A DNA stretch of 64,000 bases, taken from assembly GCF_900119085.1 (NCBI RefSeq), contig NZ_FPIQ01000001.1, positions 186,001 to 250,000 of the forward strand. The letters run 5' to 3'. Below, one piece after another: positions 15,930-25,367 of the stretch. The translations under genes and the position numbers were made by a program. The notes beneath the pieces are model-generated. The model saw only the letters and a list, made by a program, of their open reading frames with translations, made no database searches and was not told the origin of the DNA. This DNA comes from Nitrosovibrio sp. Nv17. GTDB lineage: Bacteria > Pseudomonadota > Gammaproteobacteria > Burkholderiales > Nitrosomonadaceae. How positions within the stretch are numbered: the stretch's first letter is position 1; the number at the start of each line of letters is the position of its first letter.

Positions 15930-17186
15930 TCAGGGCAGCATGCTTTCGTCGGCAAACAGCTGCTCGACGGATTCGCGCCGGCGGACGAGGCAGGCCCGAT
16001 CACCATCCACCATGACCTCGGCGGCGCGCGGGCGGGAGTTGTAGTTCGAACTCATGCTCATGCCGTATGCGCCGGCGGACATGACGGCCAGCAGGTCGTC
16101 CTGCGACAGCGGCAGCTTTCGATCGCGCCCCAGGAAGTCGCCGGTCTCGCAGACGGGCCCGACGATCTGGTAGATTTTTCCGCGGCGGCGGTTGCGCATC
16201 ACCGGCAGGATCTCATGGTAGGCATCGTAGAGTGCCGGGCGGATGAGGTCGTTCATGGCGCCGTCCACGATGGCGAAATTCCGGTGGGGTGTGTGCTTCA
16301 GGTATTCGATGCGCGTGAGCAGCACCCCGGCGTTTCCGATCAGCGCGCGGCCGGGCTCGATCAGGATGCGATGGCGGGAATGGCCTTTGGTTGTGGCGCA
16401 CAATGCGGCGACGTATTCTCGTACTGCGGGAGGGGTTTCGTCCGAATAGCGGATGCCCAGGCCGCCGCCCAGGTCCAGGTGCTCGATCGGCAGCCCCAGC
16501 GCTTCGAGCCGGGTCAGCAGGCCGAGCATTTTTCCACTGGCCTCGGCGAAGGGGGCAAGGCCGGTCAACTGGGAGCCGATATGGCAGTCCAGTCCCGTGA
16601 TGCGCAGGTTGGGAAGCCGCCGTGCACGAGCATACAGTTCCTCGGCTTCGCCGAAGGGGATACCGAATTTGTTCTCCTTGAGTCCGGTGGAGATGTAGGG
16701 ATGGGTGTTCGCATCCACATCCGGATTGACCCGCAGGCTCACCGGCGCGATGCGTCCCGTTTCGCCCGCGACCCGGTCCAGCGCCATCAGTTCCGCTTCG
16801 GATTCGACATTGAAGCTGAGTATGCCGGCGGCGAGTGCCGCGCGCATCTCCCCGGCCTGCTTGCCCACACCGGAAAATACGATTTTTTGCGGATCCCCTC
16901 CCGCCTTCAGAACGCGCTGGAGTTCGCCTCCGGAGACGATGTCGAAGCCGCTGCCGAGGCGGGCGAGCAGATTGAGAATGGCAAGGTTGGGGTTGGCCTT
17001 GACCGCATAGCATACCAGGTGGTCGCGTTCCTCGAAGGCGGCATCGAACTCGCGGTAGGCCGCAACGATGGCGGCGCGCGAGTACACGTAGCAGGGGGTG
17101 CCGAACTCCCGGGCGATGTGCTCCAGCGCGACCGACTCCGCATGCAGTCTGCCGCGACGATAGTCGAACCAGGGGAAGCCGCTCAC
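15930..17186 (-). CDS. lysA: Diaminopimelate decarboxylase LysA
   Basis: LysA makes L-lysine from meso-diaminopimelate, a PLP-dependent last step. The 418-residue protein is a fold-III (alanine racemase-like) decarboxylase. It has YAVKANPN with the PLP lysine, SGGELQRVLKAG, GLDCHIGSQ, the phosphate-binding LDLGGGLGIRY, EPGRALIGNAG, and the active-site cysteine segment VGPVCETGDFLG contributed to the partner subunit. The GTG start at 17186 overlaps the stop of the upstream lipoprotein gene as GTGA, matching the conserved lptM-lysA pair. The usual next gene, dapF, is absent. The gene instead ends facing mgtE. Confidence 0.97.
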   Translation of the reverse strand: MSGFPWFDYRRGRLHAESVALEHIAREFGTPCYVYSRAAIVAAYREFDAAFEERDHLVCYAVKANPNLAILNLLARLGSGFDIVSGGELQRVLKAGGDPQKIVFSGVGKQAGEMRAALAAGILSFNVESEAELMALDRVAGETGRIAPVSLRVNPDVDANTHPYISTGLKENKFGIPFGEAEELYARARRLPNLRITGLDCHIGSQLTGLAPFAEASGKMLGLLTRLEALGLPIEHLDLGGGLGIRYSDETPPAVREYVAALCATTKGHSRHRILIEPGRALIGNAGVLLTRIEYLKHTPHRNFAIVDGAMNDLIRPALYDAYHEILPVMRNRRRGKIYQIVGPVCETGDFLGRDRKLPLSQDDLLAVMSAGAYGMSMSSNYNSRPRAAEVMVDGDRACLVRRRESVEQLFADESMLP

Positions 17187-17299
17187 TTCTTCTTTGCTTC
17201 AGGTTGCGGGGAGTGCTCTTGAGGAAGATAGAGGGGCCCTTTGAGCCCGCAGGCGCCAAGCAGCAGGACGAGCATAAGGGCGGAGCAGAATCGACGCAT
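17183..17299 (-). CDS. lptM: Small LptM (YifL)-like lipoprotein
   Basis: This 38-codon gene encodes a lipoprotein signal sequence (MRRFCSALMLVLLLGAC) with the lipobox LGAC. The tail that follows, GLKGPLYLP, is the signature of YifL/LptM proteins. LptM in E. coli binds the LptD-LptE translocon and promotes correct LptD disulfide formation. After the cysteine only 21 residues remain, ending in KKK. Its stop overlaps the GTG start of lysA (GTGA), the same arrangement as in many beta- and gammaproteobacteria. Family and position together make the call strong despite the short length. Confidence 0.9.
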   Translation of the reverse strand: MRRFCSALMLVLLLGACGLKGPLYLPQEHSPQPEAKKK

Positions 17300-17396
17300 G
17301 GGAAATGACGGCAGGGCCGGCCAGGTTGATGGGAGATATTAGCACATCGGGCTGTGGGTCAGCCGGACAACCTGGGGATATGCCCGATCCTGCGGT

Positions 17397-18116
17397 TTAA
17401 CCGAGTCTTCCCAGCGCCTTCCTTGCCTGCAGGTAGTCCGGATAGATGCGCTCCACCGTTTTCCAGAAGGCGGGGGAATGGTTCATTTCGATGAGGTGGG
17501 ACAGTTCATGGGCAATCACGTAGTCCACCAGATGAAGCGGCATCCGGATCAGGCGCCAGTTGAGGCGCACGATGCCGCGTGCGCTGCAGCTGCCCCACCG
17601 GCTCCGGGCCCGGGACAGGCGCAGGGGCGGCACCCCGATGCCGAGCCTGTCTGCATAGAGTGCGAGGCGCTCGCCGAAGCATGCCCGTGCCTCGCGGTCG
17701 TACCAGTCCATCACGAACGTTTCGATCCGTCGGGCATCGAGTGCGCACGGCAGCGGCAACGGCATCTGTCCGTCTTCGACAGCCTTCGTTGTCGTTCGGA
17801 CAGGGTGCATCCGTATGCCGCCGGCAGGAGTCGCCACCACCTGCCAGGATGCTCCCAGCAATGGAAACATGGCACCTTCCTCCCATCTCGGCTCGATGGA
17901 TTCCCGGCTGCGCCATTCGGCGAGCTTTGTCAGCACCCATCCAGTCTTGCCCAGCAGCGCCGATTCGATTCGGTAGAGTGCCATTCTCGGCGGAGCGCTG
18001 ACGGTCAGGCCGCGGTCGTCGATCCTCAGGCCGATCGTCCTGCGGGCGCGCCGCACCAGGGCATAGGCGATCTCTTCGCCATTCAGGTGGATGCGGCGAG
18101 TCTCGCTGGCGGGCAT
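17397..18116 (-). CDS. YgjP-like zinc metallopeptidase domain protein (DUF45)
   Basis: This 239-residue protein belongs to the YgjP/DUF45 (M48-related) family of predicted zinc metalloproteases, whose cellular substrates are unknown. The N-terminal part has the family pattern RRARRTIGLRIDDRGLTVSAPP. The C-terminal third carries the zinc site: RSRWGSCSARGIVRLNWRLIRMP, then VDYVIAHELSHLIEMNHSPAFW, which gives HELSH with a downstream Asn-His. There is no signal peptide, so it should be cytoplasmic. It starts 5 bases after plsC, the fifth gene of the glyQ-glyS-gmhB-like-plsC chain. A plsC neighbour is frequent for this family in betaproteobacteria. Confidence 0.88.
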   Translation of the reverse strand: MPASETRRIHLNGEEIAYALVRRARRTIGLRIDDRGLTVSAPPRMALYRIESALLGKTGWVLTKLAEWRSRESIEPRWEEGAMFPLLGASWQVVATPAGGIRMHPVRTTTKAVEDGQMPLPLPCALDARRIETFVMDWYDREARACFGERLALYADRLGIGVPPLRLSRARSRWGSCSARGIVRLNWRLIRMPLHLVDYVIAHELSHLIEMNHSPAFWKTVERIYPDYLQARKALGRLG

Positions 18117-18121
18117 CGATG

Positions 18122-18892
18122 CTACCTTTCCGGCACGGGGAGGGGAGAGGAAGCGTCAGGGGGAGGTGTCTGCCTGTCGTCGAGCCGCATCATTTCCGCT
18201 TCGATCCATTCTTCCACGCGTGCATTGAGATCCCCCGGCTCCATTCCTTTCGGGTCGATCGGCGCGCCGATGCTCACGGTGATGGTGCCGGGGCGCTTGA
18301 TGAAGGCGTTCCTGCCCCAGAACGCACCTGCGTTGTGGGCGACCGGCACGACCGGTGCGACGCTATGCGTGGCGAGCCAGGCGCCGCCGATGTGATACTT
18401 GCCCCTTTCCCCCGGTGCGATGCGCGTGCCTTCCGGAAAGATCACGATCCAGAAGCCGGCCTGCAGGCGATCCCTGCCTTGCTCGACGATCTGCTTCAAT
18501 GCCGTCTTTCCCGAGCTGCGGTCGATTGCGATGGGGCTGTTGAGTGCCAGGCCCCAGCCGAAAAACGGGATGCGCAGCAACTCTTTCTTGAGTACCCATA
18601 CCTGGGGAGGAAAAATCTGCTGGAATGCAAGGGTCTCCCAGGCGGACTGATGCTTGGAAAGGACGATGCTCGGCTGCCCGGGGATGTTTTCCCTGCCGAT
18701 GACGCGATACCGTATGCCACAGACGCGGCTCAGCAGAAACAGCATGAGGTGGGCCCAGCCGGAGGTGATGCGGTAGCGGTGCAGGGGAGGAAGCGGAAAC
18801 GCCGCCAGGACGATCAGGAAATAGAGCGGCGTAATGATGGCCTGCAGCAGGACATAGAGCGTGGCGCGCAGCAGCAGCATGGCTGGCCTCAT
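18122..18892 (-). CDS. plsC: 1-acyl-sn-glycerol-3-phosphate acyltransferase PlsC
   Basis: PlsC adds the second acyl chain to lysophosphatidic acid at the inner membrane to give phosphatidic acid. From the ATG at 18892 the protein has 256 residues with an N-terminal membrane segment (LYVLLQAIITPLYFLIVLAAF). The acyltransferase motifs follow: VLSKHQSAWETLAF (motif I, here H-x4-E instead of the textbook H-x4-D, a form I recall as common in betaproteobacteria), PIAIDR (motif II), IVIFPEGTR (motif III) and VVPVAHNAG (motif IV). The start overlaps the stop of the gmhB-like gene as ATGA. A later ATG at 18880 is possible. Longer upstream frames are shadows. Confidence 0.93.
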   Translation of the reverse strand: MRPAMLLLRATLYVLLQAIITPLYFLIVLAAFPLPPLHRYRITSGWAHLMLFLLSRVCGIRYRVIGRENIPGQPSIVLSKHQSAWETLAFQQIFPPQVWVLKKELLRIPFFGWGLALNSPIAIDRSSGKTALKQIVEQGRDRLQAGFWIVIFPEGTRIAPGERGKYHIGGAWLATHSVAPVVPVAHNAGAFWGRNAFIKRPGTITVSIGAPIDPKGMEPGDLNARVEEWIEAEMMRLDDRQTPPPDASSPLPVPER

Positions 18893-19422
18893 GATGCCAG
18901 GGCGTCGACGGCTGCTGCAAGGTTGCGAAAGACCCGGGTGTTTGCCGGCAGGTCTCCCTCCGATCTGGTTTTCCTGCCTCTGCCGGTCAGCACGAGCATC
19001 GGGGCGGCGCCTGCCGCCGCCGCTGCCTGCAGGTCGCGGAGCGAGTCGCTTATCACGGGTACGCCGTCCAGCGTCACCCCGAAGCGCTGCGAGATTTCGA
19101 TTAGCGTGGCGGCGATGGAGGCATGTTCGGCGCGAGGGGATGTCGCGGCACGCGCATGGAAGAATATCGCATCGATACGGCCACCGGCCTGGCCCACCGC
19201 CTTCCACATCCTGTCATGGATCGCGTTGAGTGTCGCCATGTCCGGCAATTTGCGGGTGTCGCCGGCTTGATGGGCGGCGACCACGATCCGATAGCCTGCC
19301 TGCCCGAGGCGCGCAAGGGCGTCCAGGCCGCCGGGGATCGGTTTCCATTCGTCCGGCGCGCGCAGCGAGGTGTCGATGCCATGAGCGATGACGCCGTCCC
19401 GATCCACGATGGCGAGCTTCAT
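18889..19422 (-). CDS. GmhB-like HAD protein lacking the zinc site (possibly inactive)
   Basis: The 177-residue protein aligns with GmhB, the D-glycero-beta-D-manno-heptose 1,7-bisphosphate 7-phosphatase of LPS core synthesis. It keeps IVDRDGVI (D7, D9), APDEWKPIPG, DMATLNAIHD and SDSLRDLQAAAAAG. Canonical features are lost, however. The TNQSG motif is AHQAG (50-54). The whole CPH...CxCRKP zinc loop, with its motif III lysine, is replaced by HARAATSPRAEH (89-100). GDS has become SDS (125-127). The reading frame is intact and the gene sits in its usual place between glyS (1-base gap) and plsC (ATGA overlap). Either it has changed substrate or it has lost activity. Another phosphatase would then be needed for heptose synthesis. 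Confidence 0.8.
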   Translation of the reverse strand: MKLAIVDRDGVIAHGIDTSLRAPDEWKPIPGGLDALARLGQAGYRIVVAAHQAGDTRKLPDMATLNAIHDRMWKAVGQAGGRIDAIFFHARAATSPRAEHASIAATLIEISQRFGVTLDGVPVISDSLRDLQAAAAAGAAPMLVLTGRGRKTRSEGDLPANTRVFRNLAAAVDALAS

Positions 19423-19423
19423 G

Positions 19424-21547
19424 TCAGGTCGCCAGGCGGGAAATATCGGCCACCCGGTTCATCTCGCGCTGCAGGCGGACCAGCAATGCCAGCCGGTTGG
19501 CGCGCAGGACGGGATCGGGCACGTTCACCATGACCTGGTCGAAGAAGGCGTCCACCGGCTCTCTCAGCGCCGCGAGCTGCCGCAGGGCATCGTTGAATTC
19601 CCCCAGATCGATCAAATGATCCACCGTGGGAGCGATCCGGTTGAGCGTATCCTGCAGCGCGTGCTCGGCGGGCTGTTGCAGCAGGTCGACGGTCAGCGTC
19701 GCGTCCGCCTCGTCCCCCGCCTTCTTGAGGATGTTGCCGACCCGCTTGTTGGCTGCGGCGAGGCTTTGTGCTTCCGGCAGGGCAGTGAAGGCGCGTACGG
19801 CCTCGAGGCGCGCCCGAATGTCGTTCAAAAGGCCGGGGCGGCTGGCGAGGACCGCATCGACCTGCTGGAAGGAATAGCCCTGCTCGCGCAGCAGACCGGA
19901 TATCCGCTCATGGATGAAGTCGGGCAGGCGAGTGCAGGCTGCGTCATCCAGGGGCACTGCCCCGGCGAACGCCGTCCGCGCCATTCCGAGCAGTGTTTCC
20001 AGGGAAATGCGCAGCCCTTTTTCCATCAGGATGCGCCCGATACCCAGGGCGTGGCGGCGCAGCGCATAGGGGTCCTTGTCGCCGGTCGGGATCCGCCCAA
20101 TGCCGAACATGCCGACCAGCGTCTCCAGCTTGTCCGCCAGCGCGACGCAGGTGCCAACCGGCCCGCGCGGCAGTGCATCGCCTGCGAAACGCGGCCGGTA
20201 GTGGTCCTCGATGGCATAGGCGATCTCGTCCGGCTGCCCGTCGTGCCAGGCGTAGTAGCGTCCCATGATACCCTGTAGCTCGGGGAATTCGCCCACCATG
20301 CCGGTGAGCAGGTCCGCCTTGGAAAGGTTTGCGGCGACCCGCGCCTGTGCCGCGAGTTCCTCATCCCCCAGTTCCACCGCGATCGCATGCGCGATCGCGG
20401 CGATCCGCGCCACGCGCTCGGCCTGGGTACCGAGCCGGTTGTGATAGACCACCTTGTCCAGGCCGGCGCGCCACGCGTCCAGCGGTTTCTTCCTGTCGTG
20501 ATCGAAAAAGAACCTGGCGTCCGCCAGGCGCGCGCGCAGCACCCGTTCATTGCCGGAGACCACCTCGGCAGGATCCGCGGGACGGATGTTGGAGACGATC
20601 AGGAACCGGGGCTGCAGCCTGCCTTCCGCATCCAGCAGCGGGAAATATTTCTGGTTCGTCTTCATCGTCAGGATCAGGCACTCCCGGGGAATGTCCAGAA
20701 AGGCGTCATCGAATTTCCCCGTCAGGACGTTCGGGAGTTCGACCAGTCCCGTCACTTCATCGAGCAGTGCCGCATCCCGCACCGGGCTCGATCCCGGGGC
20801 GGCCGACACGGCGTCGAGCTGCCGGACGATCTCGTTGCGGCGCGCCGCGAAGCCGGGGATGACCCTGCCTTCGCTCTCCAGTTGGTCCGCGTAGCTGTCG
20901 GCGTCCCGCAATACGATCGGGCTGACCCTGGCCTCGAATCGATGCCCCTGTGTCTCGCGCCCCGCGCTCAGCCCGAGGGCGCGCACCGGCACGACATCCC
21001 TCCCGTGCAGGGCAACCAGGCCATGCGCGGGCCGCACGAAGTCGACGCTGCTCCAGCCGTCGGCCAGCTGATAGGTCATCGTCCGGGCGATCGGCAGTCC
21101 GGCGAGCGCCGCATCGAGGGCTTTCTGCAGCCCCGCAGCCAGGGGGATACCCGGAATGAGGCGGTCCAGATACAGCATCTCGGTCTTGCCGTCGGACATG
21201 ATCCTGAGATGCGAAGCCGGCATGTCTGCCGCATCGACGCCAAGATCGGACAATTTCTTGCGCAGGGCGGGCGTGGCCTGGGCTGCGGTATCCAGACCGA
21301 TGGACGACGGCATCAGTCTTAGCGGTGTGGAGGTATCGGGAGATCTCGGGGCGACTCTCCCGAAGTGCGCTGCCAGTCGTCGCGGCGTGGCGAAGGCGAC
21401 GACCGGCGCGCCGTCCTCGATCAGGTTCTGGACCTGGAGGCTTGCCGCGAGCCCCTGCGCGAAGCTGTCGCCGAGCTTCTGCAGCGATCTTGGCGGCAGT
21501 TCCTCGACCAGCAATTCGACCAGCAGATTCCGGACGGTACTACTCAA
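19424..21547 (-). CDS. glyS: Glycyl-tRNA synthetase beta subunit GlyS
   Basis: GlyS is the tRNA-binding beta subunit of the alpha2-beta2 glycyl-tRNA synthetase. From the TTG at 21547 the protein has 707 residues. It starts with [16 protein letters not shown], the invariant GlyS N-terminus, and contains [63 protein letters not shown], the HD-like core [27 protein letters not shown], and a C-terminal anticodon-binding domain. GGAGG lies 6 bases upstream of the TTG, and no ATG fits, so TTG is the start. Its first 8 bases overlap the end of glyQ. Confidence 0.97.
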   Translation of the reverse strand: MSSTVRNLLVELLVEELPPRSLQKLGDSFAQGLAASLQVQNLIEDGAPVVAFATPRRLAAHFGRVAPRSPDTSTPLRLMPSSIGLDTAAQATPALRKKLSDLGVDAADMPASHLRIMSDGKTEMLYLDRLIPGIPLAAGLQKALDAALAGLPIARTMTYQLADGWSSVDFVRPAHGLVALHGRDVVPVRALGLSAGRETQGHRFEARVSPIVLRDADSYADQLESEGRVIPGFAARRNEIVRQLDAVSAAPGSSPVRDAALLDEVTGLVELPNVLTGKFDDAFLDIPRECLILTMKTNQKYFPLLDAEGRLQPRFLIVSNIRPADPAEVVSGNERVLRARLADARFFFDHDRKKPLDAWRAGLDKVVYHNRLGTQAERVARIAAIAHAIAVELGDEELAAQARVAANLSKADLLTGMVGEFPELQGIMGRYYAWHDGQPDEIAYAIEDHYRPRFAGDALPRGPVGTCVALADKLETLVGMFGIGRIPTGDKDPYALRRHALGIGRILMEKGLRISLETLLGMARTAFAGAVPLDDAACTRLPDFIHERISGLLREQGYSFQQVDAVLASRPGLLNDIRARLEAVRAFTALPEAQSLAAANKRVGNILKKAGDEADATLTVDLLQQPAEHALQDTLNRIAPTVDHLIDLGEFNDALRQLAALREPVDAFFDQVMVNVPDPVLRANRLALLVRLQREMNRVADISRLAT

Positions 21548-22448
21548 GGGCGGCCTCCGCCGATGAAGGGCACCAGGCGCGGGGTGCCATCGGGAATCCC
21601 AGGCGTCTGCGGCTTTCGTAGTAGGCCTGTGCCACGCCGCGTGCGAGGTCACGGATGCGCCCGATGTAGGCCGCACGCTCTGTGACGGAAATCGTTCCGC
21701 GTGCCTCCAGCAGATTGAAGACGTGGGCGGCTTTCAGCACCTGCTCGTAGGCAGGCAGCGCCAGCGCGCAGCCTACCAGGTGTCGGCCCTGGCGCTCATG
21801 GCTGTCGAAGGCGGCCAGGAGGAAATCCGCATCGCTGTGTTCGAAATTGTAGGCGGACTGTTCGGCTTCATTCTGGCGATAGACGTCGCCGTACGATACA
21901 CCCTTCGTCCATGTCAGGTCGTAAACGTTTTCCACGCCTTGAAGATACATGGCGAGCCGTTCCAGGCCGTAGGTGATTTCGCCGGTGATCGGCCTGCAGT
22001 CGAGTCCGCCAACCTGCTGGAAGTAGGTGAACTGGGTGATTTCCATACCGTTCAGCCAGACCTCCCAACCCAGGCCCCATGCCCCCAGTGTGGGGTTTTC
22101 CCAGTCGTCTTCGACGAAGCGCACGTCGTTGCGTGTCAGATCCAGCCCGAGTTCGCGCAGCGATCCCAGATAGAGATCCAAGATGTCGGGCGGTGCCGGT
22201 TTCAGCACGACCTGGAACTGGTAGTAGTGCTGCAGGCGATTCGGGTTCTCGCCGTAGCGTCCGTCGCGGGGCCTGCGGGCGGGTTGGACATAGGCGGCTT
22301 TCCAGGGTTCCGGTCCCAGGGCGCGCAGGAAGGTGGCCGTGTGCGACGTCCCTGCGCCCACTTCCATATCGTACGGCTGAAGCAGCGTACACCCCTTGTT
22401 ATCCCAGTAGTGCTGCAGGGCGAGTATGGTTTCCTGGAAAGTGAGCAT
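21540..22448 (-). CDS. glyQ: Glycyl-tRNA synthetase alpha subunit GlyQ
   Basis: GlyQ is the catalytic alpha subunit that activates glycine and charges tRNA-Gly together with GlyS. From the ATG at 22448 the protein has 302 residues (E. coli 303). It begins [19 protein letters not shown] and holds the class II motifs [50 protein letters not shown], and [24 protein letters not shown]. The frame continues upstream for 29 codons without family similarity, so Met30 of that frame is the start. lnt ends 47 bases upstream on the same strand. Confidence 0.97.
   Translation of the reverse strand: MLTFQETILALQHYWDNKGCTLLQPYDMEVGAGTSHTATFLRALGPEPWKAAYVQPARRPRDGRYGENPNRLQHYYQFQVVLKPAPPDILDLYLGSLRELGLDLTRNDVRFVEDDWENPTLGAWGLGWEVWLNGMEITQFTYFQQVGGLDCRPITGEITYGLERLAMYLQGVENVYDLTWTKGVSYGDVYRQNEAEQSAYNFEHSDADFLLAAFDSHERQGRHLVGCALALPAYEQVLKAAHVFNLLEARGTISVTERAAYIGRIRDLARGVAQAYYESRRRLGFPMAPRAWCPSSAEAALE
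21554..21558 (-). promoter_or_regulatory. Ribosome-binding site for the TTG start of glyS
   Basis: GGAGG on the minus strand lies 6 bases before the TTG at 21547, inside the 3' end of glyQ. It supports an unusual start codon, translationally coupled to glyQ. Confidence 0.8.
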
Positions 22449-22495
22449 GGCCGGGATGGATTGGGTGGTGGACGTCTTCTGTTGGCACGGCGATT

Positions 22496-24001
22496 TTACA
22501 GGTTTTTGCGCAGGCCACGAACAATCGGCAGGCAACCCGCGGCCAACAGCATGCCCGCCAGCAAGAGGAACAGGCCATTGCCGTAACGCACGTAGGGGGT
22601 TGCGCCGGCGTAACCCTGTGCCATTCCATGCAGCACGGTGGCGGTAAACACCTCCGCCTCCTGTCGTACCCGGCCGCGCGCATCGATGATGGCGGTGACG
22701 CCGGTATTGGTGGCGCGCAGCATGTAGCGCCCCGTCTCCATGGCGCGCATCTGCGAGATCTGCAGGTGCTGGCGCGGGCCGATGGAGCGGCCGAACCAGG
22801 CGTCGTTGCTGACGTTGACGAGCAGCGTGGCCTGTGGCAGCTGCCGGATGATTTCCTCGCCGAATACGTCTTCGTAACAGATGTTCACCGCGATTTTCTG
22901 CCCGGCAAGATGCATCGGCTGCTGGTAGGGGTCACCGCGTGCGAAGTCCGACAGGGGAATTTTCAACACGTCGATGACCCATCCGAACAGCGGCTTGAAC
23001 GGGATGAATTCGCCGAATGGCACCAGATGATGCTTGCGATAGCGCTGTTCCGGGGCCGTGCCGAAACTGAACATGGCGTTGTAATACTCGCCGCCCACCT
23101 GCGGCGCCTCCACCATCCCGATCAGGATGTCGCCACGGTTCCGCCGGGCGTGCGAGGCCAGTTGTGCGAGGTACGCCGCCGGTACCTCGTCGCGGTATAG
23201 CGGGATCGATATTTCGGGGGTGACGATGAGGCGTCCGCTGCTCTCCAGCACTAGCCGGGCATAGGCCTCCATGGATGCGGCAAGCTGATCCTCCCGCCAT
23301 TTCAGATCCTGGGCGATGTTTCCCTGCACGAGACTTACGCTGACCGGTTCGCCGTCCGGATCGGTCCAGGGAATCTGCTGCAAACCTAAGCCGCCGATCC
23401 AGATGGCCAGCAGGAGGAACCATTTCCGGAATGACTTCCCGGTCTGCAGGCCCAGCAGCGCCGCACTCAGTACGAGTACGAGCGAGACACCGTAGACGCC
23501 CATGAGGGGGGCGTATCCGGCCAGGGGACTTGCCGGCGCCTGGGAGTATCCCAGCGTCAGCCATGGGAATCCGGTGAACAGGACGCTGCGCAGCCAGTCG
23601 GACAGCCCCCACAGTGCGCCCGCAAGCAGCGACCAGGATACCGGCGAGGTGCTGCCCAGTTTCGCCAGTATCCAGCCCGTGACGGCCGGGAACAGCGCGA
23701 GGTAGGCGCACAGGATCAGCAGTGCCAGCACGGCGGCCGGCATCGGCATGGCACCGAAGTCGTGCAGGCTGACATAGATCCAGGTCACACCGGCGCTGAA
23801 CAACCCCATTCCGAATGCGAAACCGAGGAGGAATCCGTGCAGAGGGGCGGCATGGCGGCGCCAGAAGTGGCAGAGCAGCGCAAGCGTCGCAACGGGTACC
23901 GGAAACAGGTAGAAGGGCGCGAAGCCGAGCACGGTAAGGATGCCCAGCAGGAAGGAACAGAAAGCTTTTGAACGAAACGTGGGGAATGTGCGCCAGGACA
24001 C
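22496..24001 (-). CDS. lnt: Apolipoprotein N-acyltransferase Lnt
   Basis: Lnt adds the third acyl chain to the N-terminal cysteine of lipoproteins at the periplasmic face of the inner membrane. The 501-residue protein has about eight hydrophobic segments and a nitrilase domain. The catalytic triad is visible as E263 (TPEISIP), K323 ([13 protein letters not shown]) and C375 ([10 protein letters not shown]). The start is GTG 24001 ([13 protein letters not shown] follows). No better start precedes the first membrane helix. It begins 5 bases after the histidine kinase gene, so the two are probably co-transcribed. The usual partner ybeX/corC is not in this window. Confidence 0.95.
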   Translation of the reverse strand: MSWRTFPTFRSKAFCSFLLGILTVLGFAPFYLFPVPVATLALLCHFWRRHAAPLHGFLLGFAFGMGLFSAGVTWIYVSLHDFGAMPMPAAVLALLILCAYLALFPAVTGWILAKLGSTSPVSWSLLAGALWGLSDWLRSVLFTGFPWLTLGYSQAPASPLAGYAPLMGVYGVSLVLVLSAALLGLQTGKSFRKWFLLLAIWIGGLGLQQIPWTDPDGEPVSVSLVQGNIAQDLKWREDQLAASMEAYARLVLESSGRLIVTPEISIPLYRDEVPAAYLAQLASHARRNRGDILIGMVEAPQVGGEYYNAMFSFGTAPEQRYRKHHLVPFGEFIPFKPLFGWVIDVLKIPLSDFARGDPYQQPMHLAGQKIAVNICYEDVFGEEIIRQLPQATLLVNVSNDAWFGRSIGPRQHLQISQMRAMETGRYMLRATNTGVTAIIDARGRVRQEAEVFTATVLHGMAQGYAGATPYVRYGNGLFLLLAGMLLAAGCLPIVRGLRKNL

Positions 24002-24006
24002 TGCCG

Positions 24007-25194
24007 TCAGGAATCCGGGTCCGCCGAGTGGCCGGGCAGCACCAGCCGGAAGATGGAACCGACGCCTGTCCCGGATTCGACTTCCAGCCTGCCGCCCAGG
24101 AGCCGGGCCGCCTCGGATGCGATGGCGAGTCCCAGTCCCACGCCCGGCTGGCCGTACGTCTCCCCTCGGCGGAAGGCATCGAACAGGTGCTCCAGATCCT
24201 CGCTTGCAATGCCCGGCCCCTGGTCGCTGACGCTCAGCGTCCAGCCGGTAGCGGCGCCATCCGCCTGGTTTCGGGCCTCTACCCTGACGACGCCGCCCGA
24301 ACTGTACTTGATCGCATTGCCCAGAAAATTCTGCAGTACCAGTCGCAGCAGGCTGGCGTCGCCAATGGCGTGCGCATGTTCGGGCATGTCCAGACTCAGC
24401 CTGATGTGCCTGGATCGCGCTTCATGATCGAACTGGCCGACGATCTCCCCGAGCAGCGCATTCAGATCCACCGCCTGAGCGATTTCGCGCACGGGTTCAT
24501 TGCGCAGCTGTTCCGCCTGCAACAGCCGATCCATGCCTTCCATCGTCTGCATGACGGCGTGCCGGACTGATTCGAGATTTGCCACGCTTTGCGTCAGGTT
24601 CGGCACGTGCGCAAGCCGGGTTTCGAGCATCTGGACGTGAAGCAGGGCATGGTGCAGATGATTCCGCAGATCGTGGGACAGGAAGGCGAGGTATTTTGCC
24701 TGGATCTCCGTGGCGATCCGGTTCCGCTGCTGCAAGTGCTCGATGAACTTGACCACCCCGCTTTGCAGCGCGGTATCCACGGCCATGTTCAGCGCGACGT
24801 TCTCGCGCATGGAGAGCCGATGGTCCATTGCCTCTGAAACCTGCTCGATGATCACTCGCCGCAGCAGCCGATACTCCACCACCAGTTCACGGATGTTGTA
24901 GTTTTCCTCGAAGCGGGATGCGCCATGCATTTTGCTGCCTTCCACCAGCGTGCGCGTGGTGCGCGGCGTGTCCGCGGCGAACGCGTCGATGATCTCTTCG
25001 AGTATGAGGGGAACCGAGTTGCGGAGCGCCTGCAGAGTGAGCGTGTCGGCTGCAGGCAGGGTCTGCACCACGGCCGCCTCCCACGCGTGCAGGATGGCCT
25101 CCTTGCGTTGCCGCAGGGCGGATGCCAGCTGCGGAAAGGTATGGTATGCCAGGAGATCGAGCGTCAGGTCTTCTGTGGACTCTTCCGTCGACAT
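24007..25194 (-). CDS. Soluble sensor histidine kinase with RsbRD-like N-terminal domain
   Basis: From the ATG at 25194 the protein has 395 residues and no membrane segment. The N-terminal 150 residues (HAWEAAVVQTLP, then LRNSVPLILEEIIDAFA, and FEENYNIRELVVEYRLLRRVI) resemble the all-helical RsbRD sensory domain found in stress kinases. A HisKA-type dimerisation helix follows with FLSHDLRNHLHHALLHV (phospho-accepting H174). The ATPase domain shows NFLGNAIKYSS (N box), SVSDQGPGIA (G1) and GVGLGLAIA (G2). No response regulator is adjacent, so the kinase is an orphan. A longer frame to 25320 adds a basic tail without a ribosome-binding site. It is followed by lnt after 5 bases and diverges from the M23 peptidase. 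Confidence 0.85.
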   Translation of the reverse strand: MSTEESTEDLTLDLLAYHTFPQLASALRQRKEAILHAWEAAVVQTLPAADTLTLQALRNSVPLILEEIIDAFAADTPRTTRTLVEGSKMHGASRFEENYNIRELVVEYRLLRRVIIEQVSEAMDHRLSMRENVALNMAVDTALQSGVVKFIEHLQQRNRIATEIQAKYLAFLSHDLRNHLHHALLHVQMLETRLAHVPNLTQSVANLESVRHAVMQTMEGMDRLLQAEQLRNEPVREIAQAVDLNALLGEIVGQFDHEARSRHIRLSLDMPEHAHAIGDASLLRLVLQNFLGNAIKYSSGGVVRVEARNQADGAATGWTLSVSDQGPGIASEDLEHLFDAFRRGETYGQPGVGLGLAIASEAARLLGGRLEVESGTGVGSIFRLVLPGHSADPDS

Positions 25195-25331
25195 GTGATG
25201 TTCATTTCCAGGAGATGGTTTGTGGGAGGGGGCAATCACTGTGCCTCGCGGAATCCTGCATCGATGAGGGGGGTGGACACGGGGAACCCGAGGACGGGTG
25301 GATCGCATCCCCACATGCACGATGCGGATTT

Positions 25332-25337
25332 TATGCT
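25332..25337 (+). promoter_or_regulatory. Possible -10 element for the M23 peptidase gene
   Basis: TATGCT lies 30 bases upstream of the peptidase ATG. No convincing -35 is seen. The 173-base divergent gap must also hold the histidine kinase promoter, which I could not find. Confidence 0.3.
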
Positions 25338-25367
25338 AGACTTTCGGCTCTTGAACGCGAGGCAGGC

